This document shows, piece after piece, positions 33,291 through 44,612 of a DNA stretch of 64,000 nt. Positions within the stretch are counted from its first letter, which is position 1. Every line of letters begins with the position of its first letter. Under the pieces are notes generated by a model that was given only the letters and a program-made list of their open reading frames with translations, was not told the origin of the DNA and searched no databases. This DNA comes from Macrothele yani. Its lineage: Eukaryota; Arthropoda; Arachnida; Araneae; Macrothelidae. A program made the translations under genes and the position numbers. The stretch is taken from positions 31,463,001 through 31,527,000 of the forward strand of contig CM077011.1 of the NCBI GenBank assembly GCA_039090855.1, given 5' to 3'.

Positions 33291-34775
33291 GTGTGCTATA
33301 ATAAGCATGAAATTTGAGACATTTATCTGACCCTGCAATCATTCGTAAGTTTGTCTGTCTCCCGAAGAAACGGTATCTCTGTGACTGATAGAGACCAGAC
33401 TACTAAGGTCTGTCCCTCCCTTGAACCCTCTTTCTGTCGGTTTGCAGAAACCTTGGTTAGTAGTAGCAGCGATATAATTTTTGGGATGGATAGACAAACA
33501 ATAGACAAGGTGATAAATAGATGAATCGACGGCAGGAAGTCTAAACTCGCATGCTCATGTTTTCCTCTACAGTACAGAGAAATAATTTTAACAATACGAA
33601 ATTTTGAAGCTGAGAAAACGTTTCTGCGGACAAACGAGATGGATGAACGCAAGGACAGATATTGATGATCTTAGACGCTTGTCGGTCACCATCAGTTATG
33701 GAAATATTTTATTTTCAGTCTGGCCGTTAGAAGCGAAAATAAAATTTCGGCGGAAGGACAGACAGATCAACTGCCGACCGGAGTACCGGAACGTGGCGAA
33801 CTGTTGTAGGCGATGAACTGATAACTGATGCTTCCAAGTGTTACCTGATTGTGAAATGAATACACGTCGCGAGCAAGACTTATCCACAATCTGAAAAATA
33901 TTGTTGGACCTCAGTTGATGGCATTGAGTTGCATTCCGGTGAAGAATTCCGCAGTTACCAAAAAAAAAAAAAAAAAAAAAAGAAAAGAAACAGCAAGAGA
34001 AATTTTTCAATGTTGCTCATCAATTCTACCTAAGGTCACTCCTCAGTCGATAAAAAGCTGAGTGAAAATAATGAAATTTATATGCAATATTTCCACTGGA
34101 CAATGAAGTGTAGTTAAACTGGAACAGATGAATAGAGGTAAAATTAACTTTCGGAACAATAAAAATAATTTAAACGGAGAATAGGCAAACTTGCACATCA
34201 GCACGTTTCGTCCGTTAAATTTAACTGTGTATTATAATACAGTTGTATAAATAAAGTTTGATTTTATTTAAGATTTGTGAAAATGAATTGTAAATTCTGT
34301 AAGAATTTGTGAAGCAAGATTGATAACAACGACGCAGCATAACTTAGTAAATCGCGATGCAACATAAACTAATTTAGTCTAAGTGTTCAGTAAAAATGTA
34401 GCTATAATTTTGTTTAATTTGTTTTAATTTATTCAAAAATTATTTATTTATTTCTTATTTGCTGTACTGTGCGTAAAGAGTCTATCCACTATATTCATGT
34501 ATTAACGCAAGAGGACTGTACTTCGGATAAATATATTCCTACTTCTCATTTTTTAAATGTCTCTAATTGGGGTCGACCGGAGGTACAGTACTGTGAAATA
34601 ATAGATTTTTTTTCCTGCTTTTCATTTTTTTCCTGCCTTTTAATTTCGTGCTTTTCATATTTTCCTGCAATATTCTCGCAAGAGGATCATTGCTGTTACG
34701 TTGGTGTTAAATATTTTCCTGCTTTTCATTGTTTTAAATGCCTCTAATTGGGGGCTGTGCAGTGAAATAATTACA
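33291..34775. other. No recognisable gene
   Basis: AT-rich non-coding DNA. An A-run lies at 33960-33981. The phrase tgcttttcattgttttaaat...ctctaattggg occurs in two related copies (about 34540 and 34715). Confidence 0.4.
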
Positions 34776-34868
34776 CCACGAATGCCTCATCCATGTTTGG
34801 AGCCCAGTCATGTAGGATGAGCTTTCATGAAGCAAAGCTTAGACTATTGCGCCACCTGGCGGCCACTT
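34776..34868 (-). mobile_element. S1 SINE head fragment
   Basis: On the minus strand, ccgccaggtggcgcaatagtctaagc (A-box region) and the decayed B-box area gctccaaacatgg are followed by atgaggcat. The tail of the family is missing. Confidence 0.65.
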
Positions 34869-34937
34869 TTATAAACATAAAATAGCCCGCTATTAGGTCA
34901 GACACGAAGATGTGCCATTGTTGATGATTTCAAGCTA

Positions 34938-35528
34938 TGAGTTAACACCCTTTACACTATGCTAACCCTCTTTACACTATGAGTTAACCCGCTTACACTA
35001 TTAGTTGACCCCGTTACACTATGCTAACCCCTTTACACTATGAGGTAACCCCCTTACACTATGAGTCAATCCCCTTACACTATGAGTTAACCCCCTTACA
35101 CTAAGTTGTGAGTTAGCCCCCTTTACACTATGCTAACCCCCTTTACGCTGTGAGTTAACCCCCTTACACTATGAGTTAACCCCCTTACACTAAGTTGTGA
35201 GTTAGCCCCCTTTACACTATGCTAATCCCCTTTACGCTGTGAGTTAACCCCCTTACACTATGAGTTAACCCCCTTACACTAAGTTGTGAGTTAGCCCCCT
35301 TTACACTATGCTAACCCCCTTTACGCTGTGAGTTAACCCCCTTACACTATGAGTTAACCCCCTTACACTAAGTTGTGAGTTAGCCCCCTTTACACTATGC
35401 TAACCCCTTTACGCTGTGAGTTAACCCCCTTACACTATGAGTTAACCCCCTTACACTAAGTTGTGAGTTAGCCCCCTTTACACTATGCTAACCCCTTTAC
35501 ACTATGAGTTAACCCCCTTTACACTATG
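34938..35528. repeat. 89-bp higher-order satellite built of ~22-bp units
   Basis: The basic unit is tgagttaacccccttacact. Four variants form an 89-bp block marked by ctaagttgtgagttagcccc, which starts at 35101, 35190, 35279, 35368 and 35456. Left of 35100 the units are irregular, and the right edge ends in the degenerate tatgccaatg. Confidence 0.93.
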
Positions 35529-35699
35529 CCAATGTTTAAAACTGATGCACGACATATTCAGTCGCAAAGATAAAGGATTTGCCACATTTTATTTCTAGTC
35601 AGAAAGACGGAAGGCAAGAGAAATTCACAAAAGGATTGTTAAACAGGACGCTAACAGCTGTTCAGCTCAATTTATCGTAAATTTTACGATCAGATAGAA

Positions 35700-35894
35700 A
35701 TGTCCGGGAACGATAAAACAAGTGTTATTGATGAACATCTGTCAGATCGGACTTCCCCAGTGAATACAGATGACAGCATTAAGCAAGCTGACGTGCTCAT
35801 AGAAGGAAACAGAATGACACTAGATGACACCGCTACTGAACTGAGCGCTGGTCGGTGCTCTGAGCATAATGAGAGGCCATATATCTTGCAATAA
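35700..35894 (+). pseudogene. Possible mariner transposase fragment (element D)
   Basis: A 64-codon frame with TSPVNTDDSIKQADVLIEG and NRMTLDDTATEL resembles the linker and start of the second helix-turn-helix of mariner transposases (a (T/S)DENI... ENRRLTLDEIA-type block). It is short and isolated, with no termini in sight. It could instead be a chance frame. Confidence 0.4.
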
Positions 35895-37142
35895 TCATGC
35901 AGTCAGAAAAAATGTTCCAAGAGTAATTTTATTTTTAAGTATTTTCAGCTTGAGTCGTTAAAATACTTGTGCATCTCTTGTTAGCTCGTTTCAAATGCAC
36001 AGATACTATGTGAGAAAACGATGCACCTCTTTAAATTTTGTTAAGTGTACATCTGGACTAAATTCAATTGTTGATATACCCTCCTTTTCTGTAAAGAATA
36101 GTTAGTGTGAACTGACGGAAAATTTTAAATAATTTCATTTCTACGTAAGAGCACGTATTACAAACTATTTTTTTAGTATGGTTTTTTAAATCAGCAGAAT
36201 GATTTGGAACTCAAGATCTTTTTGAACTGACAATGGTTTTCAGTTATTTCTAACCCGTTGTTGGCCGCGCTATGAGCGTTTCTTTCAAACTTCGCATATA
36301 AAGAGCGCCATTTATTTAGAAATAATACTAGGGGCACCCCCCCGCTCTAGCTGAATTTTAAAATCTTTTCAACAACCTGTTATCAGTTAAGATAGGGTTT
36401 GGCGCGTCTTTGACTTTCAAAAAGTCTGCTCTTTGCTGCCGTGTGCTTTATTTGAACATTTCTCTCATCAAGCGACCGCTGGCGTTTGCGTCATTGTGAA
36501 AACACAAATTTTCCGTGACGAGGATCGAACTCACGCCCCCTCCCTCCGGGAATAAGTTGCTCTCCCAACCATGTTCGGATTAACCGTTTAAACCAAACCT
36601 CATACGTGCTTTTCGAAACAGTATTCTCTCCCAGAACAGAACAGAACGATGTACATGCTTTTGCAGCCCTTTTTCCTTGATAATTCGCAACGAATGCAGT
36701 GTCGAATAAATGAAGTATTTCTTGCCATCTTTTACCTACCGATGTGCAAGTGCGTTTGATTACTGGGCAAACTTCTGTGTCGCATTTTATACTCTGGGCC
36801 AGTTACGGTCACATGACAACAACGAAGGGGAATGTCGGATATGTAAATTAGCGGTACACATCACACAAAACACCGCTTTTAAAAGTTATTTGCACACCTA
36901 ATATATTAACTATGTTTCATGAAAAGTAAGAGTTCTGAAGTGTTATTATTGAGTAGACTACTTAAAACAGCGAAAAAAGATAGTCTGAGTAAAACACACG
37001 CGCGACCGCTGGCGTTCTTCAACGTCTGGCGACCAACGACAGGTGAATAAAAGGTGGAATGTACTATTTCGTACTATTATTTAATAGAACACCTAAATAT
37101 AAAACTTAGTCTTGATAGCTATAAAAGCTTTTGAGCTAAGGG
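35895..37142. other. No gene; one S2-like SINE relic
   Basis: AT-rich non-coding DNA. At about 36498-36575, ttgtgaaaacacaaattttc, gaggatcgaactcacgccc and gaataagttgctctcccaac are the decayed body and head of an S2-type SINE on the minus strand. Confidence 0.5.
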
Positions 37143-37150
37143 GTCCACAG

Positions 37151-37514
37151 TAGAGGTCTGCATGGGCCTTATTTGGTGAGCCCGGCCCGGCTCAAGCCCG
37201 TACGTTTAAGGCCCGGTCAGTGATGTCCCATTTTGTATCATTTTATCTTTCTATTGTGTTTTATTAAATTGTGAAAATTTAATAATGAAATGAGATATTA
37301 ATGAAAATATTTAATTCAATGTAAGCCTAAAAATATTAACTAAACTTTAGCAATTATCGAAGGATATAGCCTAGAGAGAAAAAGCGCGCGCGAGAGAGAG
37401 AAGACTAAGCTCGTTCAAAATCTCCCTTTCTCTGAACAAGCAAGTGGTAACAATACAAAAGTCAATCCCCATACGGATTAGGGATGGGAGAAACAACTGA
37501 TGTCGTTCCACTCC

Positions 37515-37552
<38 letters not shown>

Positions 37553-38704
37553 CACCCCACTGCAGACGGTTGCGGCCGACTTCCGTACACCTCAAAATTT
37601 GTGCTACTTCTTGCGATTTCCGTACATATAACTTTAAAGGCTTATGACCTAGTGCGAGTTCCGTACAGGTTTAAAGTAAAACGATTAATGAACAAGCCGC
37701 ACCAAAAAATTAAGAGTTTGGCAAAAAGTTTGAAAAGAAGAGGCAGAATATAATGTTTTTTTTTTTTATGAAAAAAGAGACATGACCTACAGCTTGAGAA
37801 GAAAACACGCCTTAATAAATGCATCAACCTCGACAAACGAATAAACAGAATCTTAGATGATTATTGTGTTCGTGATTCTGAGACCATGAAAAAATGTTTA
37901 AAAGCTCTGGCCTTCGTTGAAAAAATTGAGTAGTTGTAAGAAACTAAAAAAAAATGTAAAAAAAAGTTTAAAATAAAAAAATGTAAGAAAAACTCCTTAC
38001 AACAAAAAAAGTAAGAAAACATTGCATTAATAAAAGACAAAGGGATAATCCCGGCTATCTTTTAAACATGCCGGCATTACGCTGCCAGTTAAGACTGGTT
38101 AATATGTGAAGGGAAAACATGTCAATATGATGCAAGAAACCATCATCACATGTTCACACGCTTGTTTACATATAATTACATCTTTGAATTTTTGTCATTT
38201 GCGTTAAAATAAGCAATAAATTTTACAAAGATTTCATAAAAAATTAGAGCAATATATTGAAATTGTAGTTATTTTTCAATTTAGTCAATTATTTGTTATT
38301 AAAACTATTTCATTAATCAACCGCTAACATATGAAGGGCCGAATTCTCTCTCTATCCTTTGTGCGTAACTCGCGCGAAATGGCACAAAATTTGAGTTGTA
38401 CGGAAGTCGGCCATCACACTGCAAACACCCTCCGTCTCTCATTCCACAATTATTACGCCTTGGGCTATATCAGTTTTGTTTTTCTCGCCTGTGTTATTAC
38501 ACCCTGGGCTATGTCATGGAAGTCAGTAAAGCCAGAAGAACAGTTAAATAGACCAGGATATCAAACCGCACGCCTTGCTTTTTTCTTTACCATTGCGATA
38601 AAAACAGTGGGTCGACTTGGCCCGGCTCTGCCCACTTCTTTGTTTTATAAACTAAATAAGAGCCCGGGGGCTTGGCTAGCCGGCTTGGCCCGTGCAGACC
38701 TCTT
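37151..38704. mobile_element. 1554-bp non-autonomous hAT-type element with 8-bp duplication
   Basis: Left terminus tagaggtctgcatgggcc and the right terminus in reverse complement (aagaggtctgcacgggcc) are inverted repeats. The 8-mer gtccacag lies immediately outside both (37143-37150 and 38705-38712). Subterminal inverted blocks (gccgacttccgtacacctcaaaatt near 37577 and its counterpart near 38400) enclose an A-rich interior. No transposase is recognised. Confidence 0.87.
37516..37552. repeat. Compound (CT)n(CA)n microsatellite
   Basis: About 12 CT repeats run into about 8 CA repeats, inside the hAT-type element. Confidence 0.95.
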
Positions 38705-38712
38705 GTCCACAG

Positions 38713-39249
38713 ACTGATACATAGATATCATACACTCAACACTTATACGACACTTCAAGTATCCGACTTCTTACGGTAACATGATATACACTAACAGGTG
38801 TATCAATTGGGGAGAGGAATATACTTTGCCTCAATAACCCTGATATCATACGATATGCTATGCATATTAACCGACCTCTCTACAGAACTTCAAAATCATG
38901 TCCGCCAACAGAGGGCGTATGAGTTTTAGCACAAAAAATTATTCAAGCAGGGCCTTTGCAGTTAAAATTTCCGATGGTGTATGATTCAGCAAAACTGCTG
39001 AATTCAAATTTAATATTAAATCAAACCTCTTTAAATTCAAGTATTTCCGTGAACATTGTCGGTAATTTTCCTTTATATGGAGAAGGAAAAAGTGAGAATA
39101 AAAGTTATCCGTTAACACACAAACGGAGTCACAGAAAGGTTTCCTGAAAGTTCAGGCTTTTCCGATAACACGTCATATTAAGAAAGATGACACCGAATTT
39201 TCGGGTGTAACAAGCACGTCTTTTGAATCCGTTCTGATTCAAATTAAAT
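38713..39249. other. No recognisable gene
   Basis: Non-coding sequence leading into the 456-bp array. Confidence 0.4.
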
Positions 39250-41460
39250 TTATCAAAGCTATTCAAAGTCAATGGAACCGGTATGGAAAACAATAGATCA
39301 GACGAAAGAAAGAAGATTTTCAATCGGGGTTTTAATCCCTCAGATATTGCTGTAAAACGGAATCGTGAGCTTACGAACTCTTAGAAACAGAGATATCGAC
39401 AAAAATAAGATGTGACTTTACGTCCCCTGGTGGGAAAACCATGCATTATTTTAGGAAGAAAGTATTCTCAAAAGGTTTATCCATATAAGCGGTATCGGTC
39501 CAAAAGAAAAAAATTAGTCGAGTTTTCAGGAGCCCAGATTTTGCAACAAATACTTCAGAAGCAGAAATTAACACTTATGACCCCTGGTGGCCAAACCGTT
39601 CTTTACCAAACATTAGAAATTATGTGAAAAATATTGTCCATCAGGTCTTGTATGCGATACAGGAATAACTTTTCAAATCAGAACTTTAGGAGCCGAAATA
39701 ACGCAGAAAACGCAATTTACCTTTGTGCCCTCTAGCGTAAAGTCTATGATTTACTTGACAATTTTGAATTTATAGGAAAAACATTTCGTATCAGAAACGC
39801 TATCCAACAATGAAGGAATTTTTCAAATCGTACTCTTAGAAGTAGGGATATTGACAAAAATAAGATATACATCTACACCCCTGGCGTACAAACCATGCAT
39901 TTTTTCAAGGAGAAAATTTTCCTAAAAGGTTTGTCGACATGTGTAGTATCGGTCAACAAACTACTTTTTTTTCAATCGAGAATTTAGAAGCTCATATTTT
40001 GCTGTAGATACAACAGAAGCGGAAATTAAAACTTACGCCACCTGGTGGTCAAACCATTTTTCTACAAAAATTAGAAAATATGTGCAAACGATTTCTCATC
40101 AGGAGCCGTATGCGGTGCAGAAAGAATTATTAAAATCGGAGATTTAGAAGCAGAGATATAAGGGGAAACGCAATTTACATTTACGCCCGTAGCGGAAAGT
40201 CTATGAATTACTTGAAAATTTTGAAATTATATGAACCACATGTCACACTAGAAACACTATCCAACAAAGAAGGAATTTTTAAATCGGACTCCTAGAAGTA
40301 GAGATATTGACAAAAATAAGATATACATCTACGCCCCTTGGCGTAGAAACCATGCCATATTTTAAGAAGAAGATGTTTCTAAAAGGTTTGTCGATATGAG
40401 TAGTATCGGTCAACAAACGAATTTTTTTTCAATCGAGAATTTAGAAGCTCATATTTTGCTGCAAATACAACAGAAGCGGAAATTAAGATTTACGCCCCTG
40501 GTGGCCAAACTATTTTTTCCAAAAATTAGAAATTATGTGCAAACGATTTCCCACCAGGAGCTGTATCCGGTGCAAAAATAATTTTTCAAATCGGAGATTT
40601 AGAAGCAGAGATATAGGGGGAAACGCAATTTACTGCTACGCCCCTAGCGGAAAGTCTATGAATTACTTGAAAATTTTAAAATTATATGAAAAACATGTCA
40701 CACGGAAAACACTATCCAACAAAGAAGGAATTTTTCAAATCGGACTCCTAGAAGTAGAGATATTGACAAACATATGATGTACATCTACGCGCTCTGGCGG
40801 AGAAACTGTGGAATATTTTAAGAAGAAAATATTCCGAAAAGGTTTATCGATGTGAGTGGCATCAGTCCACGGAAGAATTTTTTCAATCGATATTTTAGAA
40901 GCTCCGATTTTATGGCAAGTACATCAGAAGCAAAAATTAACACTTACGCCCCCTGGTGGCCAAAGTATTCCTTATAAAAAATTTGAAATTATATACAAAA
41001 GATTTTCCATCAGCAGATGTATCCGCTGAAGAAAATTTTTTTCAAATCGGAGTTATAGAAAAAGAGTTATCGGGGAAAGTGTAATTTACTTTTACGCCCC
41101 CTAGCGGAAAATCTATGCGTAATTTGAAAAAGTAACTATATCTAAAATACTGTTCGACATAAATGGAATCGAAAGAAATTTTTTTTTCAATCGGATGTTT
41201 AGAAGCAAATATGTGGAATAAAAGGTATTTGAATTTGACATCATCTGCATTTACGCCCTCTACCGACGAAATTGTACATCGTAAAAAAAACGAAATAAAG
41301 GATCATCATTTGCATATTTCAAGCTTCCCAATGCAAAAGGAATTTTTCAAATCGGACCAATAGTTGCAGAGATAGCGTGGGTACAGACGGACGGACGGAC
41401 GTACAAACCGATAACAGAAGCACGATCTTTGTTTACAAAAGACGAGCTAAAAACGGCAAA
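39250..41460 (+). repeat. Array 2 of the 456-bp higher-order repeat
   Basis: The anchor occurs at 39621, 40079, 40534 and 40990 (spacing 458, 455, 456 bp). Subunits contain tttttcaaatcgga, gaagcagagatat, tttacgcccc(c)t and the cctggtggccaaac block. The right end (41190-41455) repeats the end of array 1, finishing with gacggacggacg and aagcacgatctttgtttac. Short coding-like frames appear only because units share a phase; they are not genes. Confidence 0.88.
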
Positions 41461-42514
41461 TTTTCGTTATTGACCGCACAAAAATGAACATAAATATTTC
41501 TCTCCATTCACTTTTGAGAAATCCATGAAATTCAGTCCCCCCTCCCCTAGTAATTTCATGGAGAAAATTGTATCAGAAATATGTTTCTTTAAGTTTCAAA
41601 GGGACTAAGGTAAAATGGAGCGCACATTTAAGGAAATTTTTAGTGTACGGATTTTTTTACAGTGAGAGTGTAATTGAATTAACTTAAACATTTTCGTTAA
41701 TGTAGTTTCGTTAATATTGCAACTTGGCTATGAAATTTTCTATGACTTCATTTTTACTGCTCGACGGAATCTTACGCTTGAAAACCGACTTCCGTTGCCA
41801 TCTATTGGCATTCCCGGTATGAAGAAGCCCACTAAGTTTTACTGCAGATTACTTTTATTGCTGATAGGACTTACAAAATCGGGTTTAGAAGAGATTGAGA
41901 AAACTTAATTCTATGTATGGTTCTTGTTACGTAGAGTATATTGTTCGTTTTTCTTTTTATGTATCCAATATGAGGTGAATAAAAACAAATTGCCGGTGAG
42001 AAACGCAAAAAGATTTGACCGTAAAGGGTAAAATACGCATTTTATGAGTAATTTAAAGTAGAAAGAAGACATATGATTGATCGTCGGAAATTCAATGTCG
42101 CAAATAAAACCGTTTGCACAATCTGGAAAAATCACAAAAAAAAAAAATACCGTTTACTTTCGAAGCGAATGGCGCGAAAAGCAAACGACTGAGAAGGCAA
42201 ATTATGATGGATGTCGATGACACGTTATTAATGAGCTTTAAATATGGAAGAAGAGCTAATGTTTGTGTAAGAGGCCAAATTCTCGTAAGTAGTTGGCTAA
42301 ATTGCTTCGTTACGAACAGTGGTGTAGAAGAGTCCTAGTGTGCCTTAGATATGCTAAGGCACTTTTTTCTAGGCTTAGTGTCCCTATGACACTTTTTGTG
42401 GTTAGCTGGAAAGAAATGGAGGAAAAAAGGAATATTTTGTAATGGACGTATTTGATAAAATAGGTAATACTGTCTTTTATATTCGCGCACACACAGGCAA
42501 GCACACTCCTTATC
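41461..42514. other. No recognisable gene
   Basis: AT-rich non-coding DNA. A direct/inverted ctaaggcac/gtgccttag pair lies near 42340-42362. Confidence 0.4.
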
Positions 42515-42518
42515 TTAA

Positions 42519-42957
42519 GGTGGACGTCAAGTAATTTTGATTCCTGTACTTCCAACTGCAAAAACTTCTGCACACATTTTCTTCACAATTAATGCGTTCC
42601 CAAGGATGAAAATTTGAACATCAATTAAAATAGCTTCATTTTATAACTTGGAATACTTAATATTTTCTAAAGCATAACCATAATTATGCAATACAACATT
42701 TGTTTGTCCACTGATTTCATCAAAGTACAGGCCGCGCCATCTTTTTTCTGGTTTCAGCACCACCAAAGGAAAAGTTATTGTTTTTTAATGTAATTATGGT
42801 TATGTTTTAGAAAATATTAAGTATTGCAAGTTATAATAAGAAGTTATTTTAATCGATGTTCAAATTTTCATCCTTGGGAACACAATAATTGTGAAGGAAA
42901 TGTGTAAAAATGATTTTCCATTGGAAGTATAGGAAGCAAAATTACTTGACGTTCGCC
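42519..42957. mobile_element. 439-bp TTAA-flanked foldback, copy 1
   Basis: Outer ends ggtggacgtcaagtaatttt and (reverse complement) ggcgaacgtcaagtaatttt. TTAA lies directly outside both (42515-42518 and 42958-42961). Arms of about 165 bp share phrases such as gaggatgaaaatttgaacat (as aaggatgaaaatttgaacat) and gcataaccataattat. A central spacer of about 100 bp is non-repetitive. Confidence 0.88.
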
Positions 42958-43079
42958 TTAAACGAATGCTCATGTTGCAGGAATGAGAAATCGGAGCAGA
43001 AGTTGGGCTAAAATTCAAAGGTATTTTTCGCGCTACAAATCGAAGAGGTTGCAAGGGTTGTCAAAGCACGATCAAATTT

Positions 43080-43304
43080 TTTTTTTTTTTTTTTTTTGAT
43101 TGAAGGTTTAACGACCACCGTGAGCAACTCAATGGGCTATAAGCAGTCGCCCGTCCCTAATTTAGGGTCACTGGTTCCAGGGAAGGGAGAGAGCCAGTGC
43201 CGTAAGACAAACAGAACATCCATGCCTCACCGGGATTCGAACCCGGACCCCTTACGGACGAACGATCAGAGGCCATCGCTTAGACCACTGCGCCACCGGG
43301 GCGG
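43080..43304 (-). mobile_element. Full-length S1 SINE with 11-bp target duplication
   Basis: On the minus strand the head reads ccggtggcgcagtggtctaa (perfect A box) and cgggttcgaatcccgg (perfect B box). The body has catggatgttctgtttgtct and ccctaaattagggacgggcg, and the tail gttgctcacggtggtcgtta ends in about 18 A. The 11-mer cgatcaaattt flanks it at 43069-43079 and 43305-43315. This is the reference copy for the S1 family. Confidence 0.92.
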
Positions 43305-43364
43305 CGATCAAATTTAGCTTGTTACAAAGCGCACACACCGCACTTCCAAATCGTCATCTGAAAA

Positions 43365-44180
43365 CGTAAGGTTTAAAATACGTCTTTATTTACAATTTTA
43401 AAAAACATGGTAGTTTAAAAGCTTTAGCTAATACTTTCGCGACCACTATGGTCGCATCTTCAGGCCGATGAGTGAAATCATATTAGAGCGGTGCTTGGTT
43501 TAAATAGTTACCGACATGAGCACATTGAATACATATTATGTAAATGAGAAAAAACACATAAATCACTACCATTAACCACAAACAGTTTAAAGTCATCAAG
43601 ATTATTTTGGTAGTTCTTCCCATGGGTATTGTAAACCGAAATTTCTCCAAGCACTAGGAATATAGACAGGAACGTCTTCATTGCAGCACTCAGGTCCAAA
43701 TTTTATATAATATAGGCTCTCAGTGAGGAGCATAGAGTTTTTTGTAGAAGCTGTTGATAACTAGTTCGCTTTTTCCCAATCAGGTCTTAAGTCCCTTTCA
43801 ATGACATCTTAGACAATGTTGAAGTATAGTAGCTCCTTTACGGATTGCATATTTATGCTCAGCCCATCGAAATCCCAGGCTTCTGAAGGTCGAACCCACA
43901 TAGCAGAGATCCGAAGATTGTCCATTAATGTCCATCAAGGGAACACTATATACACCAAAGCGGGAAACAGTTGGTATTATATCTCTATCATGTCTAATAA
44001 TAGAGAAAAGGTTTTGAGTTTTGACACGAAACTCTAAGGAGTATTTCTTACAGGTGTTTTTCAGGAAGGTGACAACTGATGTTTGGTAGGGCATACTTCC
44101 CAAGTATTTGGTTGTGGGTACACTTCCAGTCAGGGTTGTTGAAGCCTGACTAGATTTATGATTCGGATGAAGATAACAGC
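43365..44180 (-). mobile_element. Penelope-like element fragment with GIY-YIG region
   Basis: Coding block 43798-44180 followed by a 3' region with a hammerhead-like motif at 43434-43463 (cctgaagatgcgaccatagt then ggtcgcgaaag). The 5' boundary is not visible. Confidence 0.75.
43798..44180 (-). pseudogene. PLE GIY-YIG endonuclease fragment
   Basis: The frame contains FRVKTQNLFSIIRHDRD, GVYSVPLMDINGQSSDLCYVG and STFRSLGFRWAEHKYAIRKG. The GVY...YVGSTFRSL...R..EH pattern is the GIY-YIG nuclease of Penelope-like elements, which follows the reverse transcriptase and cuts the target. Upstream codons (LTGSVPTTKYLG) continue the frame in the normal linker position. The RT itself is missing. Confidence 0.75.
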
Positions 44181-44612
44181 CGGCGAGGATATTTTTATTG
44201 ATAACACAAATTTAACGGAAATGAAGTTACAGAAATTATTTCGAAAGAAGCTCAGATAAAGCGAGTCGGATCTTGAATAGTTTTAAAGAAAGCAATTTTA
44301 GAAATTTACACGATTTTAGTTCAAAAAATATCAAGTTCTCCAAGCTGAAATTTAAAGTCGGCCTATGTGCAGGCCCAGATGCTTTTTTTTTATCAATTTT
44401 CAGCTGTTGAATTAGGGAGTTGGATTGTACTCGAACGTATATACTCGTTAGTTGTACGGCGAGTACACACTGAAGTGCCAGAAAATATTCAGGTTGCCCC
44501 CTAAAATTAAAAATTTCCCCACCAACCCGGCGACCACCATTCTTATCAGAACTCACCTTACTTCGAACCTTTTGTTTGGTGTTATTCTAGCCATGTAAGT
44601 AAACACAACTAT
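44181..44612. other. No recognisable gene
   Basis: Non-coding sequence before Tc1 element 2. The 106-codon minus frame here has no family motif. Confidence 0.4.

Noticed and set aside
34938..35528. CRISPR-like regular repeats
   Set aside because: Units are contiguous without unique spacers, and the sequence context is an animal genome.
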